NCBI RefSeq assembly: GCF_963676685.1
Contig: NC_092345.1
Span: 82,711,592-82,775,591, forward strand
Length of the DNA: 64,000 nucleotides
Direction: 5' to 3'
Source: Mytilus edulis
Lineage: Eukaryota; Mollusca; Bivalvia; Mytilida; Mytilidae
In this document: one piece after another, positions 1 through 13,700 of the stretch
Layout of the letters: each line of letters begins with the position of its first letter
How positions within the stretch are numbered: the first letter of the stretch is position 1
Notes under the pieces: generated by a model
Seen by the model: the letters and a program-made list of their open reading frames with translations, nothing else
Told to the model about the DNA's origin: nothing
Database searches by the model: none
Program-made: the position numbers and the translations under genes

Positions 1-611
1 AATTGCACGTGTTGGTTTAATCTATTCGTATCTTTATTTTTGTTTACATCGCTTATATGGTCATCTGAGGTCAAATCGATAGTTAATTAGATGGCGTCTG
101 GACTAAAATACACACGAAACGAACCTATATATTATCTACCCCATGCTCTGTAAACTGTTTATTTTAGACTTTTGATAGTTTGGATAAATGTTTTACATTG
201 TTATAAACCAAATATGAGAATTTGAGTCAAATCGGTTACAATGAATTTGACAGCTAGTGCCCCTTTAAATGACTCCTTTATGTTTTCAATATGATGACTT
301 CTTATTCGCGAAATAAAATGCTACAAAAACATTGTATAAATGCACCAAGAAAGCTTAGCATTTCGCCTTGATGGTAAAATGCGTTAACATTGGAAAGAAA
401 CATTATACCGATAAACTTGGCTTTTAACTTTAATACAACTTTAATCTCCGCTAAATGTTAAAAAATATGTTTGAACTTAGAACCGATCTTTACCCGGTAA
501 CAACATATTCATACATATTATCAAACATTTAATTTAATGTTTTGCTTTGTTTTCATGGTAGCACGATAATGTATTCACATTCCTGAAATCTTCTCGTTAT
601 TATCATTATAC
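1..611. other. Intron of caspase A; no exon seen
   Basis: This lies downstream of the p20 exon donor (CAG|GTATAA at 611). I looked on the minus strand for the expected exon with the catalytic SSHG and QAC motifs and did not find it, so the next exon must lie beyond the window. The sequence is AT-rich and without recognisable features. Confidence 0.5.
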
Positions 612-3600
612 CTGCATCAATTTCTGCTCCTGGTCTATCCTTGAAATCATAGCTCCATGGATCTCCGGGAACTTGATAAAACTCATAGTTTGTCAAAATT
701 AGTGCATGACCTAAAATATTTTGCAACGAATGATTTTACCATTTTTAAAGTACATTGAATGCAAACAGTCCAAGCTCTTTGAAATTGTACAGTTGCTTTT
801 GTTTTGTCCTTTATTCTGAAGCAAGCTAATTGAAAATTTGAAAATTGAAAAATGTTTTTTTTTCTTTATATCAGTTTTAGAGCGAATAGCAGGTGTGACT
901 ATACACGATAAAGTTACATTAACACATTAAGCGGTAATCACAAATTACAAGAACAGTTCCCCTATTTCTGATTTTTTTTTCTACTGAAAAGAATGTGATT
1001 GTCTCGACAGGTGTAATTGTATCTTGAACAAGGACGGGTTTTTGATGAACATGCGTTAAGAAAGCATAGTTTAAATACAGACAATTTTTACCTCTAGATT
1101 TTGAATCCATTCGATAATGAAATCCCTCATTATAATCCTGAAATTGTCTTACAAATAGTTCTATCTCCGTTCTAGAGTAGTTTCCAGTTTCCAGATTTTG
1201 TACTTTTTGAAGCAACTGTGATAAAAATTCTACCAGCGCACTGTAATTCCGATCACCTCTCATTTCCTCTATTTCGTCTAACAGTACCTGCAGTTCAGGT
1301 AGAGGTATTGTTGTTACTCCTGCGGGATATTCAATTATCTGAGGACGTACTGGATTATTTCGCCTTTCAAGCTGTTTCTTTTTCTTTTTATCCTTGTCTA
1401 CAACAACGCAAGATTGAATAAACCAATAACATCCCCCATAATTTTACCAGACTTTGAAAATATTTTCATTAATATTTAGATATGAGACAATGCAATACCC
1501 TAAATGAAACTTACTTTAAGATGTTTGATGTAAGATGAAGATGGTAGTATATTTTATGATAAGGCCTTGTTTTATAATGTAAAAATGTTTGCTACGTCAA
1601 AATAACATCACAACTGACATTTTTGTCCAGTCTGAGATGATATATTTTCCGATTCATTATCAATAGAACTAACAAAATAATGCTTGAATAGAAGAACCAC
1701 ATGCATTTCTTTTATTATCAAGTGACATATGAGGGCTCTTATTATACTACCTCCTACTTTGATTTTAAAACTCAGTAAACATTTAGATTGCAGATATTTT
1801 AGTGTAAAATAGGAGATTAACATTATAATAGATTAAAGCGGTAATCTGGCATTTCATTTATATGTTAATTTCAGAGTATTTAATTATGTCATGCGCATCA
1901 AAACCACATTCTTTTTTCGAAGTTACACATTCTTCTGAGACCATGTCCCATATTCTCTTCATTTGATATTAATATTAAAAAAATTAGAATTAACATACGT
2001 TACCTCCTGGTCCCCTTTTCCCTGTGTTTTGAGATTTCCCCGTATTCCCTGCAGTTTGACTGGACCTTCCTGTATTACTAGCAGTTTTGTCAGGTTTCCC
2101 ACCAATCGTTACATTTTGACTTGACCCTTTTGTATTTTGAGCAGATTTCCCCGCATCAACAGCATTTTGATTAGACCTTCCGGTGTTTCCATAATTCTGA
2201 ATAGATTTTCCGTTATTTGCAGGTTTTAGTGGATTCATTCCTTTCTTTAGATCATTTTGTTGTTTACCAGGTTTTTGTCCACTTTCTATGGATGTTTTCA
2301 CAATATCAGCCGGGTTTCCTTTCATTTGACCATTTGGTTTATTTGGCTTATTGGCCGGTTTCGGCGTAATGGTTTGAGTTTTCTGTAAATTGTTTGCTTG
2401 ATTTCCTAGTTTCTGCTGTCTGAGTTGATTTTTTTGTGAATTATTTTGCTGGTTTTCAGCATTTTGAGATACTTTTGGGAAAGTATTCGACTGCTTTGCT
2501 AGATTCTGCGTATTTTGTTGCACCTTACTTTGTTGATTGACTGATTTCTGTGTATTTGGTTGTGATGTCATTTTATTGCTGACCAGATTTCCGGCCTTGT
2601 CTTGGTTTTGCTGACCTTTGTTTACAGTGTTTTGCAGTTTCAATGGTGGAAGACCTTTTTGGTAGGAAGTTTGAGAATTGTTTGGTCGATTTTGTTGTTG
2701 TTGGGATTTTTGCAGGTTGGCAGGGAGCATACCACCTTTATGTCCTTGTGCTTGAATCGACTCTGTTTTTGTAGTTGATTTTTGTCCTGTCTGATTTTTT
2801 GAAACTTGTCCATCCGGTTGTGGTCTATTCAATCTTTGCTGTTGAGATTTTTTGTCAAGATCCTGACGACCTTTTAAATTATTCAACTGTGCAGCCGGCA
2901 TCGATTTTACGAGGTTATTTGTTGTTGTATCCATTTGTTTGTTCTTAGAAGAAATGATCTGAGACTTCGACAAATCATTTTTTGTTTTTGATGTCTGTCC
3001 AGGCGGCACAACATTTGGAAGTCCTTGTATACTCTTCAGCTGGCCAGTCGGCATAGATTTTGATACATTATTAATTGCTTTGCCGTTCCTTCCGTCGGTT
3101 TTAGAAGGAATTACTTGAAACTTTGACATAGTGTTTGGCATTTTCGACGTCTGTCCAATATTTTGTTTTTGTCCAGGTTTCTGTTTTTCATCACCTGTTT
3201 CATAACTGCTATTTGGCATATTTCCCGACTTCCCAAGTTTCTGAACAGATTTGGAAGGTTCATTTTTACTCGATCTTTGGTGTGACTTTGATAACTGAGG
3301 TTCATTTTTACTTGGCGAAGGATTCATCTAATAAATTAAAAATAATTATAAAACACACTACAAGCAACAGTGCATTCCATTCTCAATGCTATGCATCTTT
3401 ATATTTGTAACTAGACTGGTCTGGACACCAAACAGTCAGTCGAAACTAAATATTCTTGCAAATTTTCATGGTTCAATTCAACTAAAATCTTGGTTTGAAA
3501 AATATATTCCAATATTGTGTCCTATTTCTGAATTTGCTTTTATTCTAATGCTTAGAAATCGCAATTATTAAAAATAAATTTTCTTTGTCTTGTCTTTATT

Positions 3601-5172
3601 TGAAAAATCTTAGACACAGTTTTCTAGATTTAAGTTGACATAAACAAAGTATTTCGTAATTTCAAAATAAGATTTTTGTTTATATATTCTTTCAAATATG
3701 GTCATTTAGTAACATGCCAGTAAAGGTTTTTGAAATACTAAGGCTTTTCTACCTCAGGAATAGATTACCTTAGCTGTATTTAGCAAAAACTTTCAGGAAT
3801 TTTGGTCCTCAACGCGCTTCAACTTCGTACTTTTTTTGCCTTTTTAACTTTTTGGATTCGAGCGTCACTGAAGAGTTTTTTGTAGACGAAACGCGCGTCT
3901 GGCGTATATACAAAATTTAACCCTGGTATCTATGATGAGTTTATTTACCAACCTTTCTGAATGCACCTGATCTATTAGTTACTAATTATAGTGCTTTAAA
4001 AGTTTTGAATATTTACAAACGCTTTTTGATACAACCATCCTAAATTTTCCTAAATTAAACTCTTGTGATGCTTAAATAATAAGGAATTCTTTATAATACT
4101 GTGCTGGTCTTCTTAAACTAAATATATGTTTTTTAATTTATATGCACATGCATGGCTATACAATCTGTCGATACCTTATCTTGGCATTGGACAAGGTCAT
4201 GTTTTTTCTCTGACTGTTAAAAACTTCTCTACAATGAATCTATTGGATGTTGGATGTGTACTGATTGATATTTTAGTCTAAGATGCATGATTTTTTTTAA
4301 CTATTTTTTATTAGCTTTGAACTTGCTGTCAATAGCTGCGAAAAACTCTCATATCTGTTCAAAGTGTCTTTTTTGTTGTGGGGATGAATAGGTTCAATGC
4401 CACGTCCACTCTGTGTTTTAGTTAGATATATTTCTTCTTTGTATTAATCGGACGAGTTTAGTCCTTTTCAACTGATTTTTTGATAAAACCGAAAATTGAA
4501 AATATGTATGCTTGTCCTGATGCTCCACAGTCCAATGTCATTATTTGGTACATAAATGATAAAATCAGGTTGTTAATTTCTCGTTTTATTGTTTTACATT
4601 TGTTATTTCGGGGCCTTTTATAGCTATCTATATGATATGGGCTTTGCATATTGTTGAAGGCTGTACAGTGACCAACAGTTGTGAATTTCTGTGTCAGTTG
4701 GTCTCGTGAAGAGAGTTTTCCATTAGAAATCATACCACATTGTACTATTTTATATTCAACTCAATTTCCTATAATTTCAATTAAGTATAATCAATCTTGG
4801 ACATATGTTTTTCCTCCAAGAGGAACCAAATGAGAAAATTTTGTAGAAAACCTTCCCTTTCATCATTCTTCTAACGTCTTGATCAAATTCGATATTCAGT
4901 TACTTAAGCCACTTAAAGCTTGTATGTTGTTAGTTGCCTAGTATTCCAATACATGTTTAACACGTGTACGCCCACCTCACACTTCACATATTTTCACAAT
5001 AATAAGGCTTAAAATGTTTTAAATATATTAATCCTTAAATGGTTAGCCCTCCTTCAACTAATGATTGACATTCAATAGTAAATCCAATTACATGTCTTAC
5101 CATTGTTGTAGTTTTTTGTATATAATTATTACTCTTTGATGCCATTTCTTCATTCTGTATTATTCTCAAGAC
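612..5172 (-). CDS. Caspase-like protease A, 5' part of gene (partial, runs off left edge)
   Basis: Cysteine protease of the caspase family. Four exons are joined by hand: 5172..5101 (phase 0 to 0), 3327..2004 (0 to 1), 1397..1092 (1 to 1) and 710..612 (1 to 1); every border is AG/GT. The last exon encodes the start of the p20 domain (ILTNYEFYQVPG, then DRPGAEIDA). The preceding exon ends with the YRMDSKSRG motif that opens caspase p20 domains. The catalytic His and Cys exons should lie left of position 612 and are not in the window. An ATG at 5145 could be the start, since a stop precedes the exon in genomic sequence, but the exon also has a clean phase-0 acceptor and may receive an upstream exon, possibly the CARD exon at 20579..20980. 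Exon lengths and phases mirror caspase B (41271..58376), which indicates local duplication. Activity and specificity cannot be judged from this part. Confidence 0.8.
1092..1397 (-). CDS. Prodomain exon of caspase A (unrecognised helical module)
   Basis: The 101 complete codons begin with a lysine-rich run (KDKKKKKQLERR), continue with ~65 residues that look helical (LLDEIEEMRGDRNYSALVEF onward) and end at YRMDSKSR. The donor is AGAG|GTAAAA, at the same residue position as the stronger TTG|GTAAGT donor of the paralogous exon 53053..53334. I do not recognise the helical segment as a CARD or DED. Its conservation between the two paralogues (pattern FLSxLxxKxxxLExGxxSRxEI) shows that it is a real domain or linker. 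Confidence 0.8.
2004..3327 (-). CDS. N/Q/K/S-rich low-complexity exon of caspase A
   Basis: This single exon of 441 codons plus one base is almost entirely Asn, Gln, Lys, Ser, Pro, Gly and Thr. Short motifs recur (GQTSK, NTGKS, GKSAQN), and the last ~70 residues form loose ~10-residue repeats. The acceptor sits directly before codon ATG (3327) and the donor is GGAG|GTAACG, giving phase 1, which fits the next exon at 1397. The exon lies between a short N-terminal exon and the conserved helical prodomain of the caspase. The composition predicts a disordered, prion-like linker. Caspase B has no counterpart, so this exon was gained in A or lost in B. No enzymatic domain is visible. Confidence 0.75.
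3755..3950 (+). repeat. Dispersed repeat with GACGAAACGCGCGTCTGGCG core
   Basis: The order is: TTACCTTAGCTGTATTTAGC, then 'ttttggtcctcaa', then 'gagcgtcactgaagag', then the palindromic ACGCGCGT core and 'cctggtatctatgatgag'. The same ordered blocks recur at 7985..8760, 14596..14770 (-), 15463..15735 (-), 24183..25350 (-, split) and 28275..28445. It has no coding capacity and lies in an intron of caspase A. It is probably a non-autonomous element very common in this genome. Confidence 0.7.
4560..4740 (-). repeat. Dispersed SINE/MITE-like repeat ('ggtatgattgccaatgagac' type)
   Basis: Read on the minus strand this carries blocks also seen at 30755..30925 and 13275..13450: 'ggtatgat', 'gagacc', 'acagaaat', 'ggccttcaac', 'aaagcccatat' and 'gctataaaaggc'. 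It lies in an intron of caspase A. No RNA polymerase III boxes or terminal repeats were clear, so its class is unresolved. The 91-codon reading frame across it is incidental. Confidence 0.6.
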
Positions 5173-6479
5173 CTACAAAATAAAATTACCTACATTAGTA
5201 TATACTGTGTCTATTTAGCGTGAACCTCAGGCTTGAGATAGGCACACACAAAATTGGCGGGTTTGGGATTGTTTGTGATTGTTCAATTCTCCAGAAACCT
5301 GTGACAATGGTACACCAGTAAATGGAATTTAGTGTGAAACGGTATTGTTTATAGTTTGGGTTGCTTATTCTTTTGTTTTTAATTATCTATCATCTTGTTA
5401 TGTAAGGAGAGTTTAAATATAATGCAAAAGGGATGGGGGGGGGGGGGGGGGGCAATCGGAAATTCTGTGTTGAATTCAGATCTTTGATTCGCATCTGTTA
5501 CGATCGGGGGAGGGGGAATTAGATGTATGCAAAGTGTATATATTATTGTTGATCTCTTAGTCTAGCTTTTGTGTCATTTGTTGCTGTTTCTTTGACTTTG
5601 ACCTTTACCCCAGATCTCCTAATTTATGTTTATCTGAATCAAAATTTATATCTATAAGATGTAAAACAACAATTTTTTGGAACATTACCTGGCTCTTAAC
5701 ATTTTTCGGTCAGAATTTGATGATAGATTAGTAGCAATAGTTAATCAGTTAGTTGACTTCTGGTGTATTCGTATGGCTTTTAGTATAACACAGTATCGGT
5801 TTATTTAATGTTTATTTACTTTGTAATAGTCAAATATTTTGATTGTCAATGAGTTTCAGTGTATTCTTTTTTAATTATCGAAGTATTTTTTTTAATAAAT
5901 TTTTTGTGAAAGAATAAGGAAGATATAAACTTACATGAAATTAATTCAGTATTCATAAATATCTAACATTCCATGTGAGTAAAACCAAACACATATTTCA
6001 ATTATGAAATTTACAATTTAACTATTTCAAAATCGATTAAGCATGAAAACTATTTAAGAGATATGCTAATTACTTTTATTTTTGACTAATTACCATGAAT
6101 GCAAACAAATACATATTTTTCATGTATGAAAATGACCTTTAACTGATATGAAAGCTTGTTGATATTACGCCTATTCTTATACAGTCTTATATTATAAACT
6201 TTCAGACTTATGTTATCAAAAGGCAATATTTTATAGAAATTTGAAAAGTAACCGTGTTTTTTGCTCAAATGGCACTCAATACTTTTAGAGGTCAACTGTA
6301 TAATATGTATTCCGAAATTGATGCATGTTCCTTCAATCTGAGGCTGTCTATTATTATGTTAAGTGAAATTTGAGCCCAAAGATCAATTTAGAAAATAAAA
6401 TCAGATAAATCTGGGTTTTTTTCTAGAGGGTTGGGCTTTCCTTCGGTGTCTTGCACATGCAGTACAGATGTCTAAAACT
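5173..6479. other. AT-rich non-coding stretch with a poly-G run
   Basis: No gene is seen. There is a long G homopolymer at about 5436..5452 and a second G-rich patch near 5505..5515. The rest is AT-rich intron or intergenic sequence upstream of the first known caspase A exon. Confidence 0.5.
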
Positions 6480-6742
6480 CACAGGCACTTGTTTCAGAAT
6501 GTTTACCCCTATACACCTTAATATAAAACAAGGTACTTAACTCGTATTTTTGAAAGATGTCACCCGGACGCGAAATTCCTTTATATTCGATTTCTCGATT
6601 GTCAACTCCGCAAAAACTTGATATACAGTAAACTAGAATTAGTTTATCTACACAATGGTGTGTACAACGCGTCTACCTTGTTGTCGGAATCATCCGTAGC
6701 AGTCTAACCAAAGTATGTCAACCGTAGAGACAAGTGCCTGTG
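6480..6742 (+). mobile_element. MITE with CACAGGCACTTG termini and 8-bp target duplication (copy 1)
   Basis: The ends are CACAGGCACTTG at the left and CAAGTGCCTGTG at the right. The 8-bp direct duplication CTAAAACT flanks it at 6472..6479 and 6743..6750. An 8-bp target duplication and short terminal inverted repeats are typical of hAT-type elements. At 263 bp it has no transposase and is non-autonomous. A second copy in the opposite orientation is at 14116..14349. Confidence 0.85.
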
Positions 6743-7984
6743 CTAAAACTACCAAAAATAGTGTACGGGCACAAAACTAAAGATCTTGTTCTAATACGAC
6801 GAGGGTACGACTTCTCAACTGTTTTCTATGTTTTTGTTGAATATGAACTACATGAAATAGTTATTTTTGTTACCAATTGCACTGATTGTAAATATAAAAG
6901 AAAAGATGTGGTATTGTTGCCAATGAGACAACACTCAACAAGTGATCAGCTTGTTATTACTTTTTTCAGTTGCTCTTAATTTGCTGAATACTAGAATGTC
7001 GTACCACAGAGCAGGTGACCTGTCGAAAAAAAATTCAATAATATTCTATTCAGGTTTTTGGTGGAAACAACCTTCTTTAGACTTCCTTACCCATAACAGT
7101 TTTACTCTGTCCTAAGCATTTTTGTGGTTTGTGTGTTCATTTGGGATCCCCTCTACACACAATCTGCAGTGGGATACAACTACCAGCATGAAAAAGGCTC
7201 TGTCAACAATGTTAACATCATTTAATAGAACACAAACTGTATTTTGTTTAAGAGTGCCCACTTTATAGTTCACCAAGTAAGAAACAAGTTCCAAAACTTC
7301 AAATCTTAGAGACATAATTTTAAAAGATATTTTTATCTGGATTATGACAAACGAAGATTTAGGTTTTAATACAGTTTTGAATCTGAAATTAGATAAGATT
7401 TTCTAGATGAAACAGGACCAACAGAGATCCAAGTGAATGTTCATTTTAAATAGAGTTATTCCTCTTTGTACTGGCTCTTCCCTTATGTATATAATTGTTT
7501 AATTGTTTTTATAACCTATTGTGAATCAGATATGGATACTCAAAAATTCTAGAAACCAACTGTGCTCCTCTTCTTTTCGATTCTCTCTAGTCAAAAGCCT
7601 CTCTATAGTTCAGTGGTTGTCGTTGGTTTATGTTTGTCATATTAGTTATTGTTTTGTTATAAAGTTTTCTCACTTGAATTGTTTGATATTTTTCATCTTT
7701 AGATCTTTAAATATATTTTCCTAACACTTCACATTCGTTCAATCTTAACACATCACTCTTCCTTTATCATTGATTAAATATGTAATACGATAATTGGTTC
7801 TATATCATCTACATTTGTCGAAGTATATGAATACAGATAAAAATAACTACAAAATAAATGTAAAGTATACGCAATATAATGTTTTTTTTAAAAGTCTGTA
7901 CAGGAAGCGATACATAATTCATTTATTGACAAAGGTATTAATATGTCTTGCTGGGATTGGTAATGGACACGACTATTAATAGAT

Positions 7985-8760
7985 CCTCAATGCTCTTCAA
8001 GTTTGTACTTGTTTGGCTTATATAACTATTTTGATATGTAGACGAAACGCGCGTCTGGCGTACTAAATCATAATTCGGTACCTTTAATAACTATTTACAC
8101 CACTTGGTCGATGCCACTGCTAGTGGACGTTTCGTCAACAAGGGTATCATCAGCCCAGTAGTCAGCACTTCGGTGTTGACATGAATATCAATTATGTGGT
8201 CATTTTTATAAATTTCCTGTTAACAAAATTTTTATTTTTCGAAAAACTAACGATTTTCTTATCCCAAGCAGAGATTACCTTAGCTGTATTTGGCACAATT
8301 TTTGGGAATTTTGGATCGTCAATGCTCTTCAACTTTGTACTTGTTTGGCTTATATAACTATTTTGATATGAGCGTCACTGGTGAGTCTTATGTAGACGAA
8401 ACGCGCGTCTGGCGTACTAAATTATAATCCTGGTACCTTTAATAACTATTTACACCACTTGGTCGATGCCACTGCTGGTGGACGTCTCGTCCCTGAGGGT
8501 ATCACGAGCCCAGTAGTCAGCACTTCGGTGTTGACATGAATATCAATTATGTGGTCATTTTTATAAATTTCCTGTTAACAAAATTTTTCGAAAAACTAAC
8601 GATTTTCTTATCCCAGGCATTGATTACCTTAGCTGTATTTGGCACAATTTTTTGGAATTTTGGATCGTCAATGCTCTTCAACTTTGTACTTGTTTGGCTT
8701 ATATAACTATTTTGATATGAGCGTCACTGATGAGTCTGTTGTATCTTTGATAACTATTGA
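7985..8760 (+). repeat. Tandem array of the ACGCGCGTCT dispersed repeat, ~2.3 units
   Basis: A unit of roughly 320-350 bp is repeated head to tail. It contains 'atgctcttcaa', 'gtttggcttatataac', 'gacgaaacgcgcgtctggcg', 'ccacttggtcgatgccactg' and 'cagcacttcggtgttgacat'. Copies begin near 7985, 8315 and 8665, the last truncated after 'gcgtcactgatgagtct'. No coding function is seen. Confidence 0.75.
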
Positions 8761-10791
8761 AACTTTTCATGCATAATTATGACAACTGAATGAATACTAC
8801 AGTGAAAAATTGAAATGGTACGACATTTGACAGAATCACCAGATAGTTTAGGTTGGTGTGAGTGATTTAACAATTCAGCAGATTAGTCGTGGTTTCCAAT
8901 GACAGAATATTAAGTGTTGCAACCCTTTACGATGTGTCCATTATTGTCTATACGTATACGGTCAGAAATAACATATAACGTATGTATCGCAAACAAAATA
9001 TAAACTTGTCCAATTTCATTGGTCGAAAGATACAGAACAAAAACATCGTTTTGTTGGCACCTGATCGAACACAGTTGACGGACAATGGAATGTTCTATCA
9101 TGGCTACTACGGAAATTGAATGCATGTTTGTATAAGAGAGAGATCAAATGAATTGAATGCACAGTTTTGTAATAGAGGGGTCGAGCCATAAGTGTGATGA
9201 CTTTTCTTCCTTTAAACAAACAATAATTGAATAGCAGATTATAAAAAAGAGAAGGATAAACATATTTACCACACCACCTTTCGAACTCACGGATTTAGTC
9301 AATCAACGTCTTGAAAAATCAGTTAAAATTTAAAACAAAATGGTTATATCAAGGAACAGCATACATATACCATTTTTTACTTTAATGGCATGCAAGTTTG
9401 TCATTAAAGTTAATTTCATATTACGATGAACCTACGGACAATAGAGGTTAATTCAAAGAGCATTTGAGAGTGAAACACATTGTGGTTTATCTAAATGCCA
9501 GTGTTTTAATAGTATACAAGCAACAAAGAAATCATGACGAATTATTTAGGAATCAATGAATGCATAAGCGGATTCAGAGGGAAAACCCATATTTATTGGG
9601 ATTTAAAAAATCAAGCAAAGGGCATTCAAATAACATTTTATTTTAACTTCTAAATGAACAAGTTTTATGATTGTCAGCGAGACACAAACCAAAGATATTC
9701 ATTCCCCTTTGTATTCCACTACATTATATTCCACTACACTGTAGCTAGGCGTTTGGTTGTGTATGCAATAACTATTTAGCAACTGCTTGGTTGGAAAAGA
9801 GGAAATTTAACTACTTTCCTTTTTTTCATGCATTCTTCCTTCATCCAGCAAATTAAAACATAATTGGTCATTTTATTTTTCTTTACCGTTCTCAGATTCC
9901 GCTAGGATTGACTCTCCTCAGATTTTTATCTCTTATAAAGGGGGCAATTTGGCCCTAGACTAAATACAGTCAGGGACAGCAGTATATGGAAATTCATTCC
10001 ATAATCGTTTTTCAGACCCCCAGCGACCAATAACACATTTTTCGTCACCTAGTTAGTTATTTTTAATCGCTGCAGACTTTATACACTGTAGAAATGATGC
10101 TTAGAATCTAAACATCAGTGTCACATGTTTAGAAATATGTTCAAACTCTATACCGAAGGCGTCTTAAACTTGTTTTGGTATGTATAGTTCGATACCTATA
10201 GTGAATATATCCTTAGCACGTAGTGTCTTTGGTATTTAAATTCTAAAACATGTTCATTGCGTTTACGATTTCAACCCAAATTTACCATGAACAAGTGAGG
10301 CTGCTAAAAAATAATATCTAAAATCAAACAAAGTAAAAAGAGTTCCTGTTGCCAAATATTGATACCGATACCACTGTGATTGATTTTGAATCGGTTTATT
10401 TCAATAGTAAACTGACATTTGGCATCCTGGTAGCTACATTCCATGTGTGGATTCCGTTTTAACATAAAAGATGGAGTGACAAAATACAAAATGCCATAGT
10501 CATTTACTCTTACTCATATGAAAGCGAGTCCGAAATCATCTATGGATTAATGTTATTACAAATTTCAACACTTAAGATGTGCAAACAGACACAATTCATC
10601 ACATACAAACTCCAAATGAATTATTATTAAGGGCACATGAATTCACAACAATCCAGGCGAGTAAGTTTCATAACAAAAAATCTAAACACCTAAATTCCTA
10701 AGCACATTATTTAAAAAAAGACCTAAACACAACGTGTTGGATGAATTTCACATTTCAAAAAGTTGGGAAAATATGTGCTTAAACTCCATTT
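8761..10791. other. No recognisable gene
   Basis: Only short chance reading frames are present on both strands. I see no exon with matching phases for the neighbouring CARD or caspase genes and no transposon ends. Confidence 0.4.
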
Positions 10792-13700
10792 TTATAGTGC
10801 AGATGTCTCTGTCCATGAACTCTCCGTTGTTCTTTGTGTAATTATTACCGTACCAACATTTGTGATGTTGTAAGTTGTGTCATTATTTGACACACTTCCA
10901 ATATTGGTTCTGCTTGAAATAATGGGACTGGACGGCTCACTGTCATTATATGCGATCTGTGTGTTGTCTGCTATACTATTGTCTGGAATTAGAAAGTTCA
11001 TCTATTGTACAATTGAATTCTTTTCTTTACAATGCACAAAGGAACAGAGAAAGAAATACATTAAAATAATATTCAACCAGTCCTGCAATCATTTATTTAT
11101 TATGTTGATTGCAATTATATATTTGACACACCATGATCATATGTGTTTTACACATAATGAATGTGATCAGAGGACATAAATGGAAATCGGACTTTTACCT
11201 ATTACGGTCTAATATTAAAAAACTAGAGGCTCTAAAGAGCCTGTGTCGCTCACCTAAGTATATGTGAGTATTTAAGAAAGGAAGCAGATGGATTCATGAC
11301 AAAATTGTGTTTTGGTGATGGTGATGTGTTTTTACATCTTACTTTACTGAACGTTCTTGCAATTTACAATTATCTCTATTCATAATGAACTTGGCCCAGT
11401 AGTTTCAGTGGAAAATGTTAGTACAAATTTAAAAACTTTATGAAAATTGTTAAAATTTGACTATAAAGGACAATAACTCCTTAGGGGTCAATTGACCATT
11501 TCGGTCATGTTGACTTATTTGTAAATCTTATTTGCTGAACATTATTGCTGTTTACAGTTTATCTCTATCTATAATAATATTCAAGATAATAACCAAAAAC
11601 ATCAAAATTTCCTTAAAATTACTAATTCAGGGGCAGCAACCCAACAACGGGTTGTCCGATTCATCTGAAAATTACAGGGCAGATAGATCTTGACCTGATA
11701 AACAATTTTACCCCAGTCAGGATTGCATTAAATGCTTTGGATTTTGAGTTATAAGCCAAAAACTGCATATAACCCCTATGTTCTATTTTTAGCCGTAGCG
11801 GCAATCTTGTTGGATGGCGGGGTCCCGGAAACATTTTTAAAACTAGATACCCCAAAGATGAGTGTTGCCAAGTTTGGATTAATTAAGTCGAGTAGTTTCA
11901 GAGGAGAAGATTTTTGTAAAAGATTACTAAGATTTACGTAAAATGGTTTAAAAAAAATGGACTATAAAGGGCAATAACTCCTAAAGGGGTCAACTGACCA
12001 TTTCGGTCATGTTGACTTATTTGTAAATCTTACTTTGCTGAACATTATTGCTGTTTACAGATTATCTCTATCTATAATAATATTCAAGATAACAACCAAA
12101 AACAGTAAAATTTTCTTAAAATTACCAATTTAGGGACAGCAACCCAACAACGGGTTGTCCGATTCATCTGAAAATTTCAGGGCAGATAGATCTTGACCTG
12201 ATTAACAATTTTACACCTGTCAGATTTTCTCTTAATACTTTGGTTTTTGAGTTATAAGCCAAAAACTGCATTTTACCCCTATGTTCTATTTTTAGCCATG
12301 GCGGCCATCTTGGTAAGTTGGCGGGGTTACCGGACACATTTTTTAAACTAGATACCCCAATGATGATTGTGGCCAAGTTTGGTTTAATTTGGCCCAGCAG
12401 TTTCAGAGGAGAAGATTTTTGTAAAAGCTAACGACGGACGACGACGACGGACGACGGACGCCAAGTGATGAGAAAAGCTCACTTGGCCCTTTGGGCCAGG
12501 TGAGCTAAAAATACAGTTCGATTCAGCATTTCCAAGTTCTCAATTTTATATATAAATCATTGTATTTATTTATTCTTAAATGGATAATATGAAAGTTTTC
12601 AAATGCTCCATCAAAAAGAATCTTAGTCAAAACTGTAATTGGTAGGAAATCTTTATATAAATTGATCAATAATTGTTTTGGAGTTTGATTATTGATAACA
12701 AGTGGTGTACATATGGATGCGTATGGTATTTGAGGTTCTCTTGTCATCCGGTACTTAATTATAATTTTAAACATATTGTAACTTTTGATTTATTGGAAAC
12801 GATGGAAATTCATTTTTCTTGACATTGCTTAACTGTTAGTATTTAATATTTATAATTAATTAGATGTAGTTGTATCTAAGTTGAAAAATTAATAGAAGTA
12901 ATTATATATTAAATCATTATGAACTGAAGGTTTTATTTTTTATTTTTTGCAAAATAGGATAATAATACGAGATCAAATCGTGGCATGATCTAGGGCATGA
13001 ATTGGTAATTAAGGTTTATGTGATTGTAATTCTAAGAGGTTGTGATGTTATTTTACTTTGAATTTGTGAATTTGTGTTTATAATTGATCTTTAAGTTATA
13101 ACAATAGGTGACATCAATGTTGTGTGTTCAGTATGATATATTGGAAATATTTAATTATTGAAGTGGACTCAGTCACTGTGGAGTGATATATTTGAATGAG
13201 AATGCTAATAGTTTGATAACTTTGGTGATGCATTTGTATGGACAAATATTCTAAATACACGCTAAGATTAATATAAAAATAAGGAGAGTTGGCATGATTG
13301 CCAATGAAACATATATCCAACGAAGTCCAAATTGAAGTGGATGTCAGCAATAATAGGTAACCGTACAGCCTTTAACAAAGAGAGAAACCCATACCGTATA
13401 AGTGCTATAAAAGGCAACGACACGAAAAATATTAAACAATTCAATTGAGAAAGCAAAGAATCTAATTTATAATAAAGTAATTTAATTTTGGATGTAACGC
13501 GTTTTCTGATTGGCTGACGTTATTTTGTTATTAGCCCATAGACATGATTTAGTCATGAAACCGTGACGTCATCAACGTTTTTTCATGGTTTTCTACGGTT
13601 TAAAATGGAATTTAGAATTAAATTATAAGAAATGACTGTAATATGTTTTCTGTCTATTAGAAATAACGTAAAAAATGTGGTGCACACTGTTAAATAACCC

